Assembly: GCF_029607905.1 (NCBI RefSeq)
Contig: NZ_JAPHEH010000001.1
Location: 649,530-713,529, forward strand
Source of the DNA: Thiovibrio frasassiensis
Lineage (GTDB): Bacteria > Desulfobacterota > Desulfobulbia > Desulfobulbales > Desulfurivibrionaceae
DNA: 64,000 nucleotides
Direction of reading: 5' to 3'
Shown: piece after piece, positions 35,964-44,591 of the stretch
Layout: the number at the start of each line of letters is the position of its first letter
Position numbering within the stretch: position 1 is the stretch's first letter
Notes under the pieces: generated by a model
What the model was told of the DNA's origin: nothing
Seen by the model: only the letters and a program-made list of their open reading frames with translations
Database searches by the model: none
Position numbers and translations under genes: made by a program

Positions 35964-36152
35964 ATGGATATCTTGTTTGAATTATTCATTTACTCATTAT
36001 ATGGAGCAGGTGCTTTTTTGTTTTGGATTGGGAAGGGGTGTAAAACCAACTTTTCTGATGAATTAAGCAAAAAATACGAGTTGCGGAACGCAGTTTCCAC
36101 AATTTGCCTCCTAGCAATAGCTGCGTTTGCTGTAATAAAAGTCAACAACTAG
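35964..36152 (+). CDS. Small two-helix membrane protein (cassette-borne)
   Basis: 62 residues: an N-terminal helix LFIYSLYGAGAFLFWIG, a short charged loop (KKYELRN) and a second helix TICLLAIAAFAVIKV. AGGAAC precedes the ATG. AT-rich like its neighbours. Gene of cassette 3, followed 17 bp later by attC-B. No family recognised. Confidence 0.65.
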   Translation: MDILFELFIYSLYGAGAFLFWIGKGCKTNFSDELSKKYELRNAVSTICLLAIAAFAVIKVNN

Positions 36153-36169
36153 GCAATGTTATCAATATT

Positions 36170-36237
36170 GCCCGACAATGCGCTCAAGCACGACGGTCTG
36201 GCCTCCGGCCAGCCGCGTCTTATCTTGAACGTTATGC
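36170..36237 (+). repeat. attC-like site B
   Basis: R'' GCCCGAC (36170-36176), L'' CTCAAG (36183-36188), L' CTTGA (36224-36228) and R' GTTATGC (36231-36237). Between them a strong hairpin GGTCTGGCC/GGCCAGCC. Total 68 bp. The block GCTCAAGCAC also occurs in attC-C. Confidence 0.72.
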
Positions 36238-36256
36238 CACAAATAAAACCAACCAC

Positions 36257-36286
36257 TTGCACGACCCACCTTAAGTACGGTATAAT
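36257..36286 (+). promoter_or_regulatory. Promoter of the cassette-borne Phd/ParE module
   Basis: TTGCAC (36257-36262) and TATAAT (36281-36286), 18 bp apart, within cassette 4. GTAC repeats flank the -10 (GTAC-N8-GTAC), a plausible operator for autorepression by the antitoxin. Cassette toxin-antitoxin modules commonly bring their own promoter. Confidence 0.65.
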
Positions 36287-36314
36287 GTACAAAACTAATC
36301 ACAAGGTGGAGACC

Positions 36315-36596
36315 ATGCAAAGATTACGAGTCGATCAAGATATTCGCTCAATGTCAGAATTCAGAACAGGAATCGCTTCTTTCCTCAAACAGGTTCACGA
36401 CACAAAAAGGCCATTAATTATCACTCAGCATGGCAAAAGTGCAGCAGTTCTCATGGATGCCGGCGAATACGACGCCATGCAGGAAAAAATTGAATTACTC
36501 AGCGAAATACACACCTCAATAAGCCAAATCGAAAATGGCGAAGGGGTCGCTCATGGTGATGCCATGGAAATGATCCTCAAGAAAGTATCCAAATGA
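36315..36596 (+). CDS. Type II antitoxin, Phd/YefM family
   Basis: 93 residues from the ATG at 36315, chosen for AAGGTGGAG just upstream. The N-terminal Phd/YefM fold shows SMSEFRTGIASFLKQVHDTKRPLIITQHGKSAAVLMDAGEYDAM; the C-terminal tail binds the toxin. It overlaps the toxin gene by 4 bp. Confidence 0.92.
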   Translation: MQRLRVDQDIRSMSEFRTGIASFLKQVHDTKRPLIITQHGKSAAVLMDAGEYDAMQEKIELLSEIHTSISQIENGEGVAHGDAMEMILKKVSK

Positions 36597-36889
36597 AAAT
36601 TATTTGGTCTCCGGTAGCAATTGACCGGGCATCGGAAATCGCTCAATACATCGCTTCAGACAATCCAACGGCTGCAACAAAATGGGTTGAAAGAGTTTTT
36701 GCCAAAGTCAACACCCTATCATCATTGCCAGAAGCTGGCAGGAAAGTACCCGAAGTGAACAGAAATGAGATTCGAGAATTAATTTTTGGCAATTATCGCA
36801 TAATCTACCGAATTGAGAAATCAAACATCTCTATCCTTACTATCCGTCACAGCAAACAGATATTGCCGGTAGATGAAATCTTGGCATAA
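36593..36889 (+). CDS. Type II toxin, ParE/RelE superfamily
   Basis: 98 residues with the ParE-type pattern IIWSPVAIDRASEIAQYIA...ATKWVERVFAKVNTLSSLPEAGRKVPEV...IRELIFGNYRIIYRIE...ILTIRHSKQIL. ParE toxins inhibit DNA gyrase and RelE toxins cut mRNA; sequence alone suggests ParE. The stop codon lies inside the R'' box of attC-C, an arrangement common in compact cassettes. Confidence 0.92.
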   Translation: MKIIWSPVAIDRASEIAQYIASDNPTAATKWVERVFAKVNTLSSLPEAGRKVPEVNRNEIRELIFGNYRIIYRIEKSNISILTIRHSKQILPVDEILA

Positions 36890-36986
36890 CAATTTGCTCA
36901 AGCACACCAGTTTTACGGCTTCGGCCAACTCAATACAGCCGGACTTACCAACCTCGACTAGGCGCGCGTCTAGCTTTGCGTTATGC
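36884..36986 (+). repeat. attC-like site C
   Basis: R'' GCATAAC (36884-36890) and R' GTTATGC (36980-36986) are perfectly complementary. After R'' comes AATTTGCTCAAGC, the typical start of many attC sites. Total 103 bp. Inner arms pair less well than in site A. Confidence 0.72.
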
Positions 36987-37032
36987 ACCGGTTATCCTTG
37001 CCACAGGGACATAAAATTGCCGATCATTCCCC

Positions 37033-38103
37033 ATGAATCCATCCAATCTTAACGGTTTGGGCTGGGATAGCCGGTTTGCAGAACAAGCCGGGCTGCATTG
37101 CCCCCCCACGGCCACGGTCGCGCGGGTAGTGACCGTGGACCGCGAGCAGTTGCTGCTCCTCAATGAAACCGGCCCTTTCCGGGCAAAGCTTTCGGGGAAG
37201 TACTTGCACGAATCAGTATCCGCAGCGGAGTTGCCGTGTGTCGGCGACTGGGTCTGCGTCATAAAGTCCGAGGCCGATCAATTCGGGCAGGTGCACGGAA
37301 TTCTCGAACGAAAGACCCACTTGCGGCGCAAGGCTGCCGGAGAATCAGTCAAGTACCAGATGATCGCGGCGAATATCGATTTCGTCATCATCGTGCAGTC
37401 CTGTCACTACGACTTCAACGTGCAAAGGCTGGAACGGTATCTGGTAATGGTGGAGGATGGCGGGGCAAGGCCATATATTCTCCTGAGCAAAACCGATCTG
37501 GTTGACCCTGCGGTTCTGGCGGCCCAGCTTGCGGAAATCTTGCAAGCTGGCATTACCGCTCCCGTGTTCACCTTGAGCAATGTCACGAAAGAAGGGCTTC
37601 GCGAGCTGAAAGACGTTCTCTCCCCAGGCAAAACCTATTGCTTTGTCGGCTCGTCAGGCGTTGGCAAGAGCACCATTATCAACGGTCTTGTGGGCCAGGA
37701 GGTGCGTGAAACCAAGGGGGTCAGCAGCACTGGCGAGGGGCGGCATACGACCGTTCGCCGGGAGCTCATCATCCTGAAAAACGGGGCGATGGTCATAGAC
37801 AACCCAGGCATGCGGGAATTTGCCGTGCTCGGCGCAGAGGGCGGAATTGACGAGAGCTATGCGGACATCGTTGCCCTCTCGAGCCAGTGCCGTTTCAGCG
37901 ACTGCAAGCACACCAATGAGCCCGGCTGTGGCGTGCTTAAGGCGGTGGCGGCGGGGGAAATTGACGCCAAGCATTACGAGAACTTTCTCAAGTTACGAAA
38001 TGAGGCCGAGCACTATCAGATGTCGTATACCGAGAAACGCAAGAAAGATAAGGACTTTGGCAAGTTCATAAAGTCTGCCAAGAAAGATCTCGAGGACGAT
38101 TGA
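37033..38103 (+). CDS. rsgA: Ribosome small subunit-dependent GTPase A
   Basis: 356 residues: OB domain (about 40-100), circularly permuted GTPase domain with G4 LLSKTDL before G1 GSSGVGKSTI and G3 DNPGMREF, and a C-terminal zinc finger CRFSDCKHTNEPGCGVL. It helps late 30S subunit maturation. It lies directly after attC-C. GC content returns to the genomic average, so it is taken as chromosomal rather than a cassette gene. Confidence 0.95.
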   Translation: MNPSNLNGLGWDSRFAEQAGLHCPPTATVARVVTVDREQLLLLNETGPFRAKLSGKYLHESVSAAELPCVGDWVCVIKSEADQFGQVHGILERKTHLRRKAAGESVKYQMIAANIDFVIIVQSCHYDFNVQRLERYLVMVEDGGARPYILLSKTDLVDPAVLAAQLAEILQAGITAPVFTLSNVTKEGLRELKDVLSPGKTYCFVGSSGVGKSTIINGLVGQEVRETKGVSSTGEGRHTTVRRELIILKNGAMVIDNPGMREFAVLGAEGGIDESYADIVALSSQCRFSDCKHTNEPGCGVLKAVAAGEIDAKHYENFLKLRNEAEHYQMSYTEKRKKDKDFGKFIKSAKKDLEDD

Positions 38104-38256
38104 CCTGTACCAGGCGAAGAATAATTCACTGCAGGCGCGACGGCCTTGGCGTGCCGCGGCCTGAGCGCAAACGAACTAAAAATATCCTTAAAAAACACCC
38201 TTTGTCTTCCTTGAAAAGGAAGACCTTCGCTCTGCAAACCCCAAAAGGATGAAGCC

Positions 38257-38475
38257 ATGCCTATTTTTGAATTTGAGTGCAACGATTGCGGGAACACCTT
38301 TGAAACACTCACAAATGGGAGAGAAGAAATCTCCTGCCCGCAGTGCGATTCAGCCAACCTGAAAAAACTCATCTCCGCATGCGGCACAACCTCGGATGAC
38401 ACAAAATGCAACTGGGATGATCCCAGCCTGCCGAACAAACAAGAGTTTCAACGGTTATCCCGCAAGGGGAAATAA
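38257..38475 (+). CDS. FmdB-family zinc-ribbon protein
   Basis: 72 residues. MPIFEFECNDCGNTFETL and ISCPQCDSANLKKL form the FmdB-type zinc ribbon (two CxxC). Members are small putative regulatory proteins. The tail (FQRLSRKGK) is basic. Own transcription unit. Confidence 0.88.
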   Translation: MPIFEFECNDCGNTFETLTNGREEISCPQCDSANLKKLISACGTTSDDTKCNWDDPSLPNKQEFQRLSRKGK

Positions 38476-38521
38476 GTGAAACACAAAAGGGTTCCGACGC
38501 AGACCACGCCCGCCGCCAAAA

Positions 38522-39883
38522 CTAACTGTCCACCGCCTCCACGACGCCGACAGGTGTAGCCCCCAACGCTGTCTTCTCTTTCTTTTCCATCTTCTGGGCA
38601 TACATCCTGGTGTCGGCCAATTCCAGCAGATGATCCATGGTATCGCCCTCACTCCACTGGGCTATTCCGTAGCTGAAGGCCAGCACACAACGCTTGCCCA
38701 AGCCATTGTTCACCAGGGCCAGCCGCGCCTCGATCCGCGCTATCAAACGCGTTGCCTCCCCCTCCGGGCAATGGGGCAGGATGAGGAGAAACTCGTCGCC
38801 CCCCATCCGGCAGGCATAATCACCGGCCCGCATCTCGTGGACCAGCTGGCCGGCAAAGATCTTGAGCATAATGTCGCCCTCGGCGTGACCGCAGGTATCG
38901 TTCACCTGTTTCAAGCCATCCAGATCGAGATAGCAGATGGTGAGCGGGATGTGCTCCCGCTGGCTGGCGCCCACCTGTTTCTGGAGCAGGGTGAGGGCCG
39001 CCCTCCGGTTAAAAAGATCGGTCAGCTCATCAATGGCCGCCTGCCGCTCCAGCTCCGCCTCCTTGGCCTTCAACTCCTTGAAGATCAGCTGGTAGGGCGA
39101 GCGAATGCCGGTTTGGACGATGGCCCGGTAAATCATATAAAATGAGATGAGCTTGAAGTAATGCCCCACCATATTGAAAATCCCGTAATTGCTCACGTAC
39201 AGGGCAAAGGCCAGCTCCGAGAGGATGGTGCACACCAGGGAGACCCTGAGGTAGCCGAAGACCTGGGAGGAGAAATGGTGCCGCTGGTGGTAGGCCACCC
39301 AGGCGGCCAGACCGAGGATGGCGCAGATCACGAATTCACCCCAGATCTTAAAGGGGGTCTGCCCCACTCCTTCGATGAAGCACACCGGGAATATCCGCCA
39401 CTGGAAAATCGAAAGCAGAATCAGTCCGGTGACCACCGCATACCCACCCTCGAGCACATAGGGCCGCAACCGTATCCGGGTCGTGACCAAGGAAAAAGCC
39501 GCCAACAGGGTCACGCTTTCCAGGAAACGGGTGGCGATCCACAGTTGATTGGCGTAGAAATCATAATCGGTGAAGATCCGCATCCCCTTGTAGGAAAGGG
39601 TGTGCATGAGGTCGAGGAACCCGATGAAGAGGTAGGCAATGCCCAGGAGATAGAGATAGGAATCCGCCAGATGCTCCCGGGAATTCCAGGCGATGATGAA
39701 GATGGTGCAGGCAATGACGATGCTGAAGATCTCCACCAGGCTGTGGAAAAGGAGATAGTTTTGCAAGCCCACATAATAGAGGGCGATCAACCCCAGGGCC
39801 ATAAAGAGCAACGGCAGCGAGCGGGAGACCACACCGCCCGCCGGAGGGCGCCCAAGGTCTATCGGTATTGCCTTCTCCATCAT
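38522..39883 (-). CDS. Diguanylate cyclase with MASE3 membrane sensor
   Basis: 453 residues. Residues about 20-260 form a seven- or eight-helix MASE3 sensor (NYLLFHSLVEIFSIVIAC, FLDLMHTLSYKGM). A short coiled coil (KELKAKEAELERQAAIDELTDLFNRRA) leads to a GGDEF domain with RMGGDEFLLIL and an intact inhibitory I-site RxxD (RAGD) five residues before it. It makes cyclic di-GMP, with product inhibition. Two tandem ATG codons follow GGAGG; the second (39880) has better spacing. Confidence 0.93.
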   Translation of the reverse strand: MMEKAIPIDLGRPPAGGVVSRSLPLLFMALGLIALYYVGLQNYLLFHSLVEIFSIVIACTIFIIAWNSREHLADSYLYLLGIAYLFIGFLDLMHTLSYKGMRIFTDYDFYANQLWIATRFLESVTLLAAFSLVTTRIRLRPYVLEGGYAVVTGLILLSIFQWRIFPVCFIEGVGQTPFKIWGEFVICAILGLAAWVAYHQRHHFSSQVFGYLRVSLVCTILSELAFALYVSNYGIFNMVGHYFKLISFYMIYRAIVQTGIRSPYQLIFKELKAKEAELERQAAIDELTDLFNRRAALTLLQKQVGASQREHIPLTICYLDLDGLKQVNDTCGHAEGDIMLKIFAGQLVHEMRAGDYACRMGGDEFLLILPHCPEGEATRLIARIEARLALVNNGLGKRCVLAFSYGIAQWSEGDTMDHLLELADTRMYAQKMEKKEKTALGATPVGVVEAVDS

Positions 39884-40129
39884 GCACCTCCGCCCCGGTT
39901 TGCAGCCGCTGAATATCGCATCTCGTATACTCTAGCGAAGCACGGGCCGACTCACAAGGCCAAACCTGCGCCGTACGCAAAACTAATAAAAGAGAGAAGA
40001 GAGGCAGACACCCTCAACAACTGACGACAATTTAACCCATTGCTTTTTGGAGAGCACAATCCATAAAATAAAGATAGCTTAGACAATAAGCTAATCCACC
40101 AAACAGCAATAAATTCCTTAGGAAATCCC

Positions 40130-41230
40130 ATGACAACAAACCGCTTATTTGAACCATTCTCCATCGGAAATTTACATTTCAAAAACAGAATCGCCCTTGC
40201 GCCCATGACCAGATCCCGGGCTGGCTCATCTCGGGTTCCCAATGATTTGATGGCCGAATATTACCGTCAGCGCGCCTCGGCCGGGTTGCTGATCACCGAG
40301 GCAACCGTGGTTTCCAAACAGGGCATCGGCTGGCATGATACGCCGGGCATCTATACCGAAGAGATGGTTGCCGGCTGGCGCAAAGTTACCGAGGCGATCA
40401 AGCCCACCGGCGCACACATGTTTTTGCAGCTCTGGCATTGCGGCCGGGCCTCGCACAGCGATTACCATGACGGCGAGCTGCCCGTTTCCGCCTCGGCCGT
40501 GCAACTGAACGGCGACTCCATCCACACCCCGCTGGGCAAGAAGCCGTACGAAATCCCCCGCGCCCTGACGGTATCGGAAATCAAGGCAACCGTGGCCGAT
40601 TACCGCCAGGCCGCGATCAATGCCAAGGCGGCCGGTTTTTCCGGGGTTGAGGTGCACGGGGCCAACGGCTACCTGATCAATCAATTCCTCGATTCGAAAA
40701 CCAATCTCCGCGCCGATCAGTACGGCGGCAGCCTGGAAAACCGCTTCCGTTTTTTCAAGGAGGTCCTGGAGGCGGTGCTCGAGGTCTGGCCCGCCGACCA
40801 GGTCGGGGCCCGCATCTCGCCCAACGGCGTTTTCAACGACATGGGTAGCGAGGACTTCAGGGAAACCTATCTGTACGTGGCCAAAGAACTCAACAAATTC
40901 AAGCTCGGTTATCTCCATATCATGGACGGGCTGGCCTTTGGCTTTCACGCAAAGGGTGAACCCATGACCCTGGCGGAATTCCGGCCGATCATCCAAACCA
41001 CGATCATCGGCAATTGCGGCTATACCCAAGAGCTGGCGGAACAGCGCTTGGCCGAAGGCACCGCCGACATGATCGCCTTTGGCCGCCCCTTTATCACCAA
41101 CCCCGACCTGCCCGAACGGTTCAAACACCACTACCCCCTCAACCCGGCCGAGGATATGACCCTGTGGTACACCTCGGGCGCCGAGGGGTATACGGATTAT
41201 CCGCCGTACACCCCGCCTGCTGCCGTGTAA
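40130..41230 (+). CDS. Alkene reductase, old yellow enzyme family
   Basis: 366 residues, an FMN TIM-barrel close to NemA/xenobiotic reductases: NRIALAPMTRSRAG, LWHCGRASHSD, FSGVEVHGANGYLINQFLDSKTNLR (active-site His-Asn), and TIIGNCGYTQELAEQRLAEG...DMIAFGRPFITNPDLPERF. It reduces activated C=C bonds and nitro compounds with NAD(P)H. Single-gene unit. Confidence 0.94.
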   Translation: MTTNRLFEPFSIGNLHFKNRIALAPMTRSRAGSSRVPNDLMAEYYRQRASAGLLITEATVVSKQGIGWHDTPGIYTEEMVAGWRKVTEAIKPTGAHMFLQLWHCGRASHSDYHDGELPVSASAVQLNGDSIHTPLGKKPYEIPRALTVSEIKATVADYRQAAINAKAAGFSGVEVHGANGYLINQFLDSKTNLRADQYGGSLENRFRFFKEVLEAVLEVWPADQVGARISPNGVFNDMGSEDFRETYLYVAKELNKFKLGYLHIMDGLAFGFHAKGEPMTLAEFRPIIQTTIIGNCGYTQELAEQRLAEGTADMIAFGRPFITNPDLPERFKHHYPLNPAEDMTLWYTSGAEGYTDYPPYTPPAAV

Positions 41231-41298
41231 GTTGGACCCTGCGGATACCTGGTCAAAAGAACGTCTTTTCTTGAGAACACATCATAAAGGAGCAAAAA

Positions 41299-41895
41299 GT
41301 GAAAGGGTACGGCAAGAAACTATTCATTGGCTGGGTGGCATTGGCGTCTCTCTTTGTGGCGGGAAGTCTGGCGGCACAGGAAAAACCGGCGGCCGGAGCC
41401 AATCCCAAGGTGTTTTTTGATCTCACCATCGGCGATGAAAAAGCTGGCCGGATCGTCATGGAACTGTTTGCCGATGTGGTGCCGAAAACAGCAGAAAATT
41501 TCCTCCAGTTGACCACCCACGAAAAAGGGTTCGGGTTCAAGGGCAGCATCTTTCACCGCATTATTCCCCAGTTCATGCTCCAGGGCGGCGACATCACCAA
41601 CAGTGACGGCACCGGCGGCAAGTCCATTTATGGCCGCACCTTTGCCGATGAAAATTTCATCCGCAGACACACGGGACCGGGCATGCTGTCCATGGCCAAT
41701 GCCGGCCCCAATACCAACGGGTCACAGTTTTTCATAACCACCGTCAAAACGCCCTGGCTCGATGGCAAGCATGTGGTGTTCGGCAAAGTGGTTGAAGGCC
41801 TCGAGGTGGTGAAGAAAATCGAAGAGATGGGGTCGCGCAGCGGCCGGCCCCGGGCAAAAGTGACCATAGTTAACTGCGGACAGCTTGGGGAGTAA
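41299..41895 (+). CDS. Periplasmic cyclophilin-type peptidyl-prolyl isomerase
   Basis: 198 residues from a GTG with AAGGAG upstream. The signal peptide ([19 protein letters not shown]) points to export. The cyclophilin domain has [14 protein letters not shown] with the catalytic Arg, [20 protein letters not shown] and [15 protein letters not shown]. It isomerises prolyl bonds in exported proteins. nfo follows after 3 bp. Confidence 0.94.
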   Translation: MKGYGKKLFIGWVALASLFVAGSLAAQEKPAAGANPKVFFDLTIGDEKAGRIVMELFADVVPKTAENFLQLTTHEKGFGFKGSIFHRIIPQFMLQGGDITNSDGTGGKSIYGRTFADENFIRRHTGPGMLSMANAGPNTNGSQFFITTVKTPWLDGKHVVFGKVVEGLEVVKKIEEMGSRSGRPRAKVTIVNCGQLGE

Positions 41896-41898
41896 GCC

Positions 41899-42750
41899 AT
41901 GCCCAAGTTCGGCGCCCATATGTCCATCAGCGGCGGGATCGCCCTGGCCTTCGACCGCTTGGCCGAGGTGGAGGGCGAGGCGTTGCAGATCTTCACCGCC
42001 AACCAGCGGCAATGGCAGCCCAAGACCCCGAACCCGACGGAGATCGAAGCCTTCAAGGCCCGACGGCGGAAAGCCCCGGGTATTCCGGTGGCCTCCCACG
42101 ATTCCTACCTGATCAACCTCGCCTCGCCCAAACCGGAGGCAGCGGGCAAGTCCATCGCGGCCTTTGCCGACGAGCTGCGCCGCTGCGCGGCCCTGAGCAT
42201 CGAATACCTGGTGGTCCATCCCGGCTCCCATCTCGGCGAAGGGATCGAAGCAGGGCTGCAACGATTCACCGCCAACCTCGACCGCGCTATTGCTGAGGCC
42301 GATACCGGCAAACAGGTCATGGTCCTCCTTGAAACCACCGCCGGCCAAGGCACCAACCTGGGAGCAAGCTTCGAGGAGCTGGCCACGATCATCGCCACCT
42401 CCTCGCACCCGAAACAACTGGGCGTCTGCTACGACACCTGCCACACCTTCGTTGCCGGCTACGACATCCGCACCCCCAAGGCGTACGCCAAAACCATGGG
42501 TGAGTTCGACCGGCTGCTCGGGTTGGAGCGACTCAAGTTCTTCCACCTTAACGACGCCAGCAAGGGGCTGGGCAGCAGGATCGACCGCCACACCCATATC
42601 GGCCAGGGCGAGATCACCATCGAGGGATTCCGCCACCTCGTCAACGATCCGCGTTTTGCCGACCATCCCATGGTCCTGGAAACCCCCAAGTCGGACGATC
42701 TCCACGAAGACCGGGAGAACCTGACCCTGCTGCGGAGCCTGCTGCGATAA
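41899..42750 (+). CDS. nfo: Deoxyribonuclease IV (AP endonuclease)
   Basis: 283 residues, a TIM-barrel with zinc ligands: FGAHMSISGG, YLVVHPGSHLGEG, LLETTAGQG, VCYDTCHTFVAGYD, FHLNDASKGLGSRIDRHTHIGQG and VLETPK. It cleaves DNA 5' to abasic sites in base-excision repair. It starts 3 bp after the cyclophilin stop, so they share an mRNA. Confidence 0.95.
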   Translation: MPKFGAHMSISGGIALAFDRLAEVEGEALQIFTANQRQWQPKTPNPTEIEAFKARRRKAPGIPVASHDSYLINLASPKPEAAGKSIAAFADELRRCAALSIEYLVVHPGSHLGEGIEAGLQRFTANLDRAIAEADTGKQVMVLLETTAGQGTNLGASFEELATIIATSSHPKQLGVCYDTCHTFVAGYDIRTPKAYAKTMGEFDRLLGLERLKFFHLNDASKGLGSRIDRHTHIGQGEITIEGFRHLVNDPRFADHPMVLETPKSDDLHEDRENLTLLRSLLR

Positions 42751-42818
42751 TATCGCTGGCAAAAACCACACCGCCTCCTGCTATAATGGAATATCCATTC
42801 CTTGATGAGGACCCGCCC

Positions 42819-43574
42819 ATGAAAAAATCTCTTTATCTTATCGGTGTCGCCCTGACCCTCTTTGCCTTTTCCGCGGAGTACGCGCAGGCGGAAACCTCCT
42901 GGCTGGAAAAAGGCGCCGGGATGCTGAACACCCTCAACACGACCACCACCCAGAAGACCGGGGGGACACCGAGCAATGCCGAGATCGGCAGCGCCTTTAA
43001 GGAGGCCCTGAACCTCGGCACCAAAAAGGTCGTCGGCCAACTGGGCGCCACGGACGGCTTTAATACCGACCCCGCCATCCACATCCCCCTGCCGCGGGAA
43101 TTACAAACGGTGAAAACCGTTCTTGCCAAGATCGGGATGTCGCAAGCCATCGACGATCTGGAACTCAAACTGAACCGGGCCGCCGAGGCGGCGACCCCGA
43201 AAGCCAAGGCTCTTTTCCTGCAGGCCATCAAGGAGATGACCTTCGAGGACATCAAACGAATCTATGCAGGGCCGGAAGATTCCGCGACCCGCTATTTCCA
43301 GGCCAAGATGACCCCCTCCCTGAAAAAAGAGATGCAGCCCATCATCGACACCAGCTTGTCACAGGTCGGGGCGGTTCAATCCTACGACCAGGTTATGGGC
43401 CAATACAAAGCGGTGCCCTTTGTCCCGGATGTGAAGGCAAACCTAACCGACCATGTTCTGCAAAAAGCAATGGACGGGATCTTTTATTATCTCGCCAAGG
43501 AAGAGGCCAGTATCCGCAAGGACCCGCTGAAACAAACGACCGCCTTATTGAAAAAGGTTTTTGGCGGGAATTAG
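42819..43574 (+). CDS. DUF4197 protein, exported
   Basis: 251 residues from the ATG at 42819, chosen because a signal peptide (KKSLYLIGVALTLFAFSAEYAQA) begins there; TGAGGA lies upstream, and TATAAT (42782-42787) may be its -10 box. The mature part has the DUF4197 pattern: SNAEIGSAFKEALNLGTKKVVGQLG, IHIPLPRELQTVKTVLAKIG and YQAKMTPSLKKEMQPII-like helices. The family is periplasmic, of unknown function. Confidence 0.9.
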   Translation: MKKSLYLIGVALTLFAFSAEYAQAETSWLEKGAGMLNTLNTTTTQKTGGTPSNAEIGSAFKEALNLGTKKVVGQLGATDGFNTDPAIHIPLPRELQTVKTVLAKIGMSQAIDDLELKLNRAAEAATPKAKALFLQAIKEMTFEDIKRIYAGPEDSATRYFQAKMTPSLKKEMQPIIDTSLSQVGAVQSYDQVMGQYKAVPFVPDVKANLTDHVLQKAMDGIFYYLAKEEASIRKDPLKQTTALLKKVFGGN

Positions 43575-43607
43575 TATCAGCCGCCCAACCGGAGGAAAAG
43601 TGCGCAC

Positions 43608-44591
43608 ATGAAGTACGTCGAGGTAGTCGCTCACGCGGAGAGTGCCGAGACGGTTTCGGCCATCGCGGAAAAACATGAGATTGCCGATTTTCGCCTCGGG
43701 GTGGTGGGCAAGGACAAGATGCAGCCCATGCGCCTGCTGGTGACAGAGGACAAGCTCCAGTCGGTACTCGATGCCCTGCAGGCCCTCTTTGGCAAGCAGC
43801 CAGCCGCCCGCATCGTGGTCCTGCCGGTGGAGATTTCCCTGCCCAAACCATCGGAAGAGGAACGCGAGGAAGAAGACGCGGCCACCACCGCCCGGGAACG
43901 CCTCTATGAAGAGGTCGAAAAAAATGCCCGCCTGGATCTGAATTTTGTCGTATTGATAATCCTCTCAACAATCGTTGCGGCCATAGGGATCATCGAGAAC
44001 AACGTGGCCGTGGTGATCGGCGCCATGGTGATTGCCCCCCTGCTCGGCCCCAACCTCGCCTTTGGGCTGGGCACCGCCCTGGGCGATATCCCGCTGATGC
44101 GCAAATCGGCGCTGAGCAACTCCGTGGGAATCGTGCTGGCCATCGCCCTTTCTGTTTTGCTCGGTATTTTTTGGCCATTTGCGGACAAAAGCCCGGAGCT
44201 TCTCGCCCGCACCCGGGTGGGGCTCGATTCCGTTGCCCTGGCCCTGGCCTCGGGCGCGGCGGCGGCCCTTTCCCTGACCACCGGCTTGTCGAGCATCCTG
44301 GTCGGAGTGATGGTGGCGGTGGCCTTGCTCCCCCCGGCCGTAACCCTCGGCCTCATGCTGGGACACGGGGATCTTGGCCTCGCGACCGGCGCGGGCTTGC
44401 TCTTGGCCATCAATCTGGTCTGCGTCAATCTGGCCAGCAAGGTGGTCTTCTTCCTCAAAGACATCCGCCCGCGTACCTGGTGGGAAAAAAAGAAGGCAAA
44501 ACGGGCGATGGTCATCTACATCCTGGCCTGGCTGGCAACCCTGATTATCCTGGTGTTTTTCATTTATGGCCGCAGGGCGTATGCAACCTAG
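43608..44591 (+). CDS. DUF389 (TIGR00341-type) membrane protein
   Basis: 327 residues. An N-terminal ACT-like cytoplasmic domain (about 1-85) is followed by an acidic linker (KPSEEEREEEDAATT) and six hydrophobic segments with the DUF389 core NVAVVIGAMVIAPLLGPNLAFGLG and SILVGVMVAVALLPPAVTLGLMLG. The family is a putative transporter of unknown substrate. It overlaps the start of the next gene. Confidence 0.92.
   Translation: MKYVEVVAHAESAETVSAIAEKHEIADFRLGVVGKDKMQPMRLLVTEDKLQSVLDALQALFGKQPAARIVVLPVEISLPKPSEEEREEEDAATTARERLYEEVEKNARLDLNFVVLIILSTIVAAIGIIENNVAVVIGAMVIAPLLGPNLAFGLGTALGDIPLMRKSALSNSVGIVLAIALSVLLGIFWPFADKSPELLARTRVGLDSVALALASGAAAALSLTTGLSSILVGVMVAVALLPPAVTLGLMLGHGDLGLATGAGLLLAINLVCVNLASKVVFFLKDIRPRTWWEKKKAKRAMVIYILAWLATLIILVFFIYGRRAYAT

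Larger units (their letters stand above)
33824..36986 (+). mobile_element. Integron cassette array without integrase (CALIN-like), four cassettes
   Basis: Four AT-rich cassettes, all on the plus strand, are separated by attC-type sites or their R' boxes: 33825-35104/35105 (protease), 35106-35899 (lipoprotein), 35900-36231 (62-residue membrane protein), 36232-36980 (Phd/ParE). In a cassette, the R'' box of its attC should be complementary to G plus the first six bases of the same cassette. This holds for cassette 1 (ACATAAC vs G+TTATGT), cassette 4 (GCATAAC vs G+TTATGC) and, with one mismatch, cassette 3 (GCCCGAC vs G+TTGGGC). Cassette 2 seems to have lost the left part of its attC. No integrase gene is present in the window. 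Confidence 0.75.

Noticed and set aside
33888-36889. Phage-defence island
   Set aside because: A protease and a toxin-antitoxin pair alone do not match any defence system I can name; the attC sites explain their grouping.
38104-38256. Possible attC after rsgA
   Set aside because: There is a GC-rich imperfect hairpin, but no GCATAAC-like R'' or GTTRRRY R' box, so rsgA is not treated as a cassette gene.
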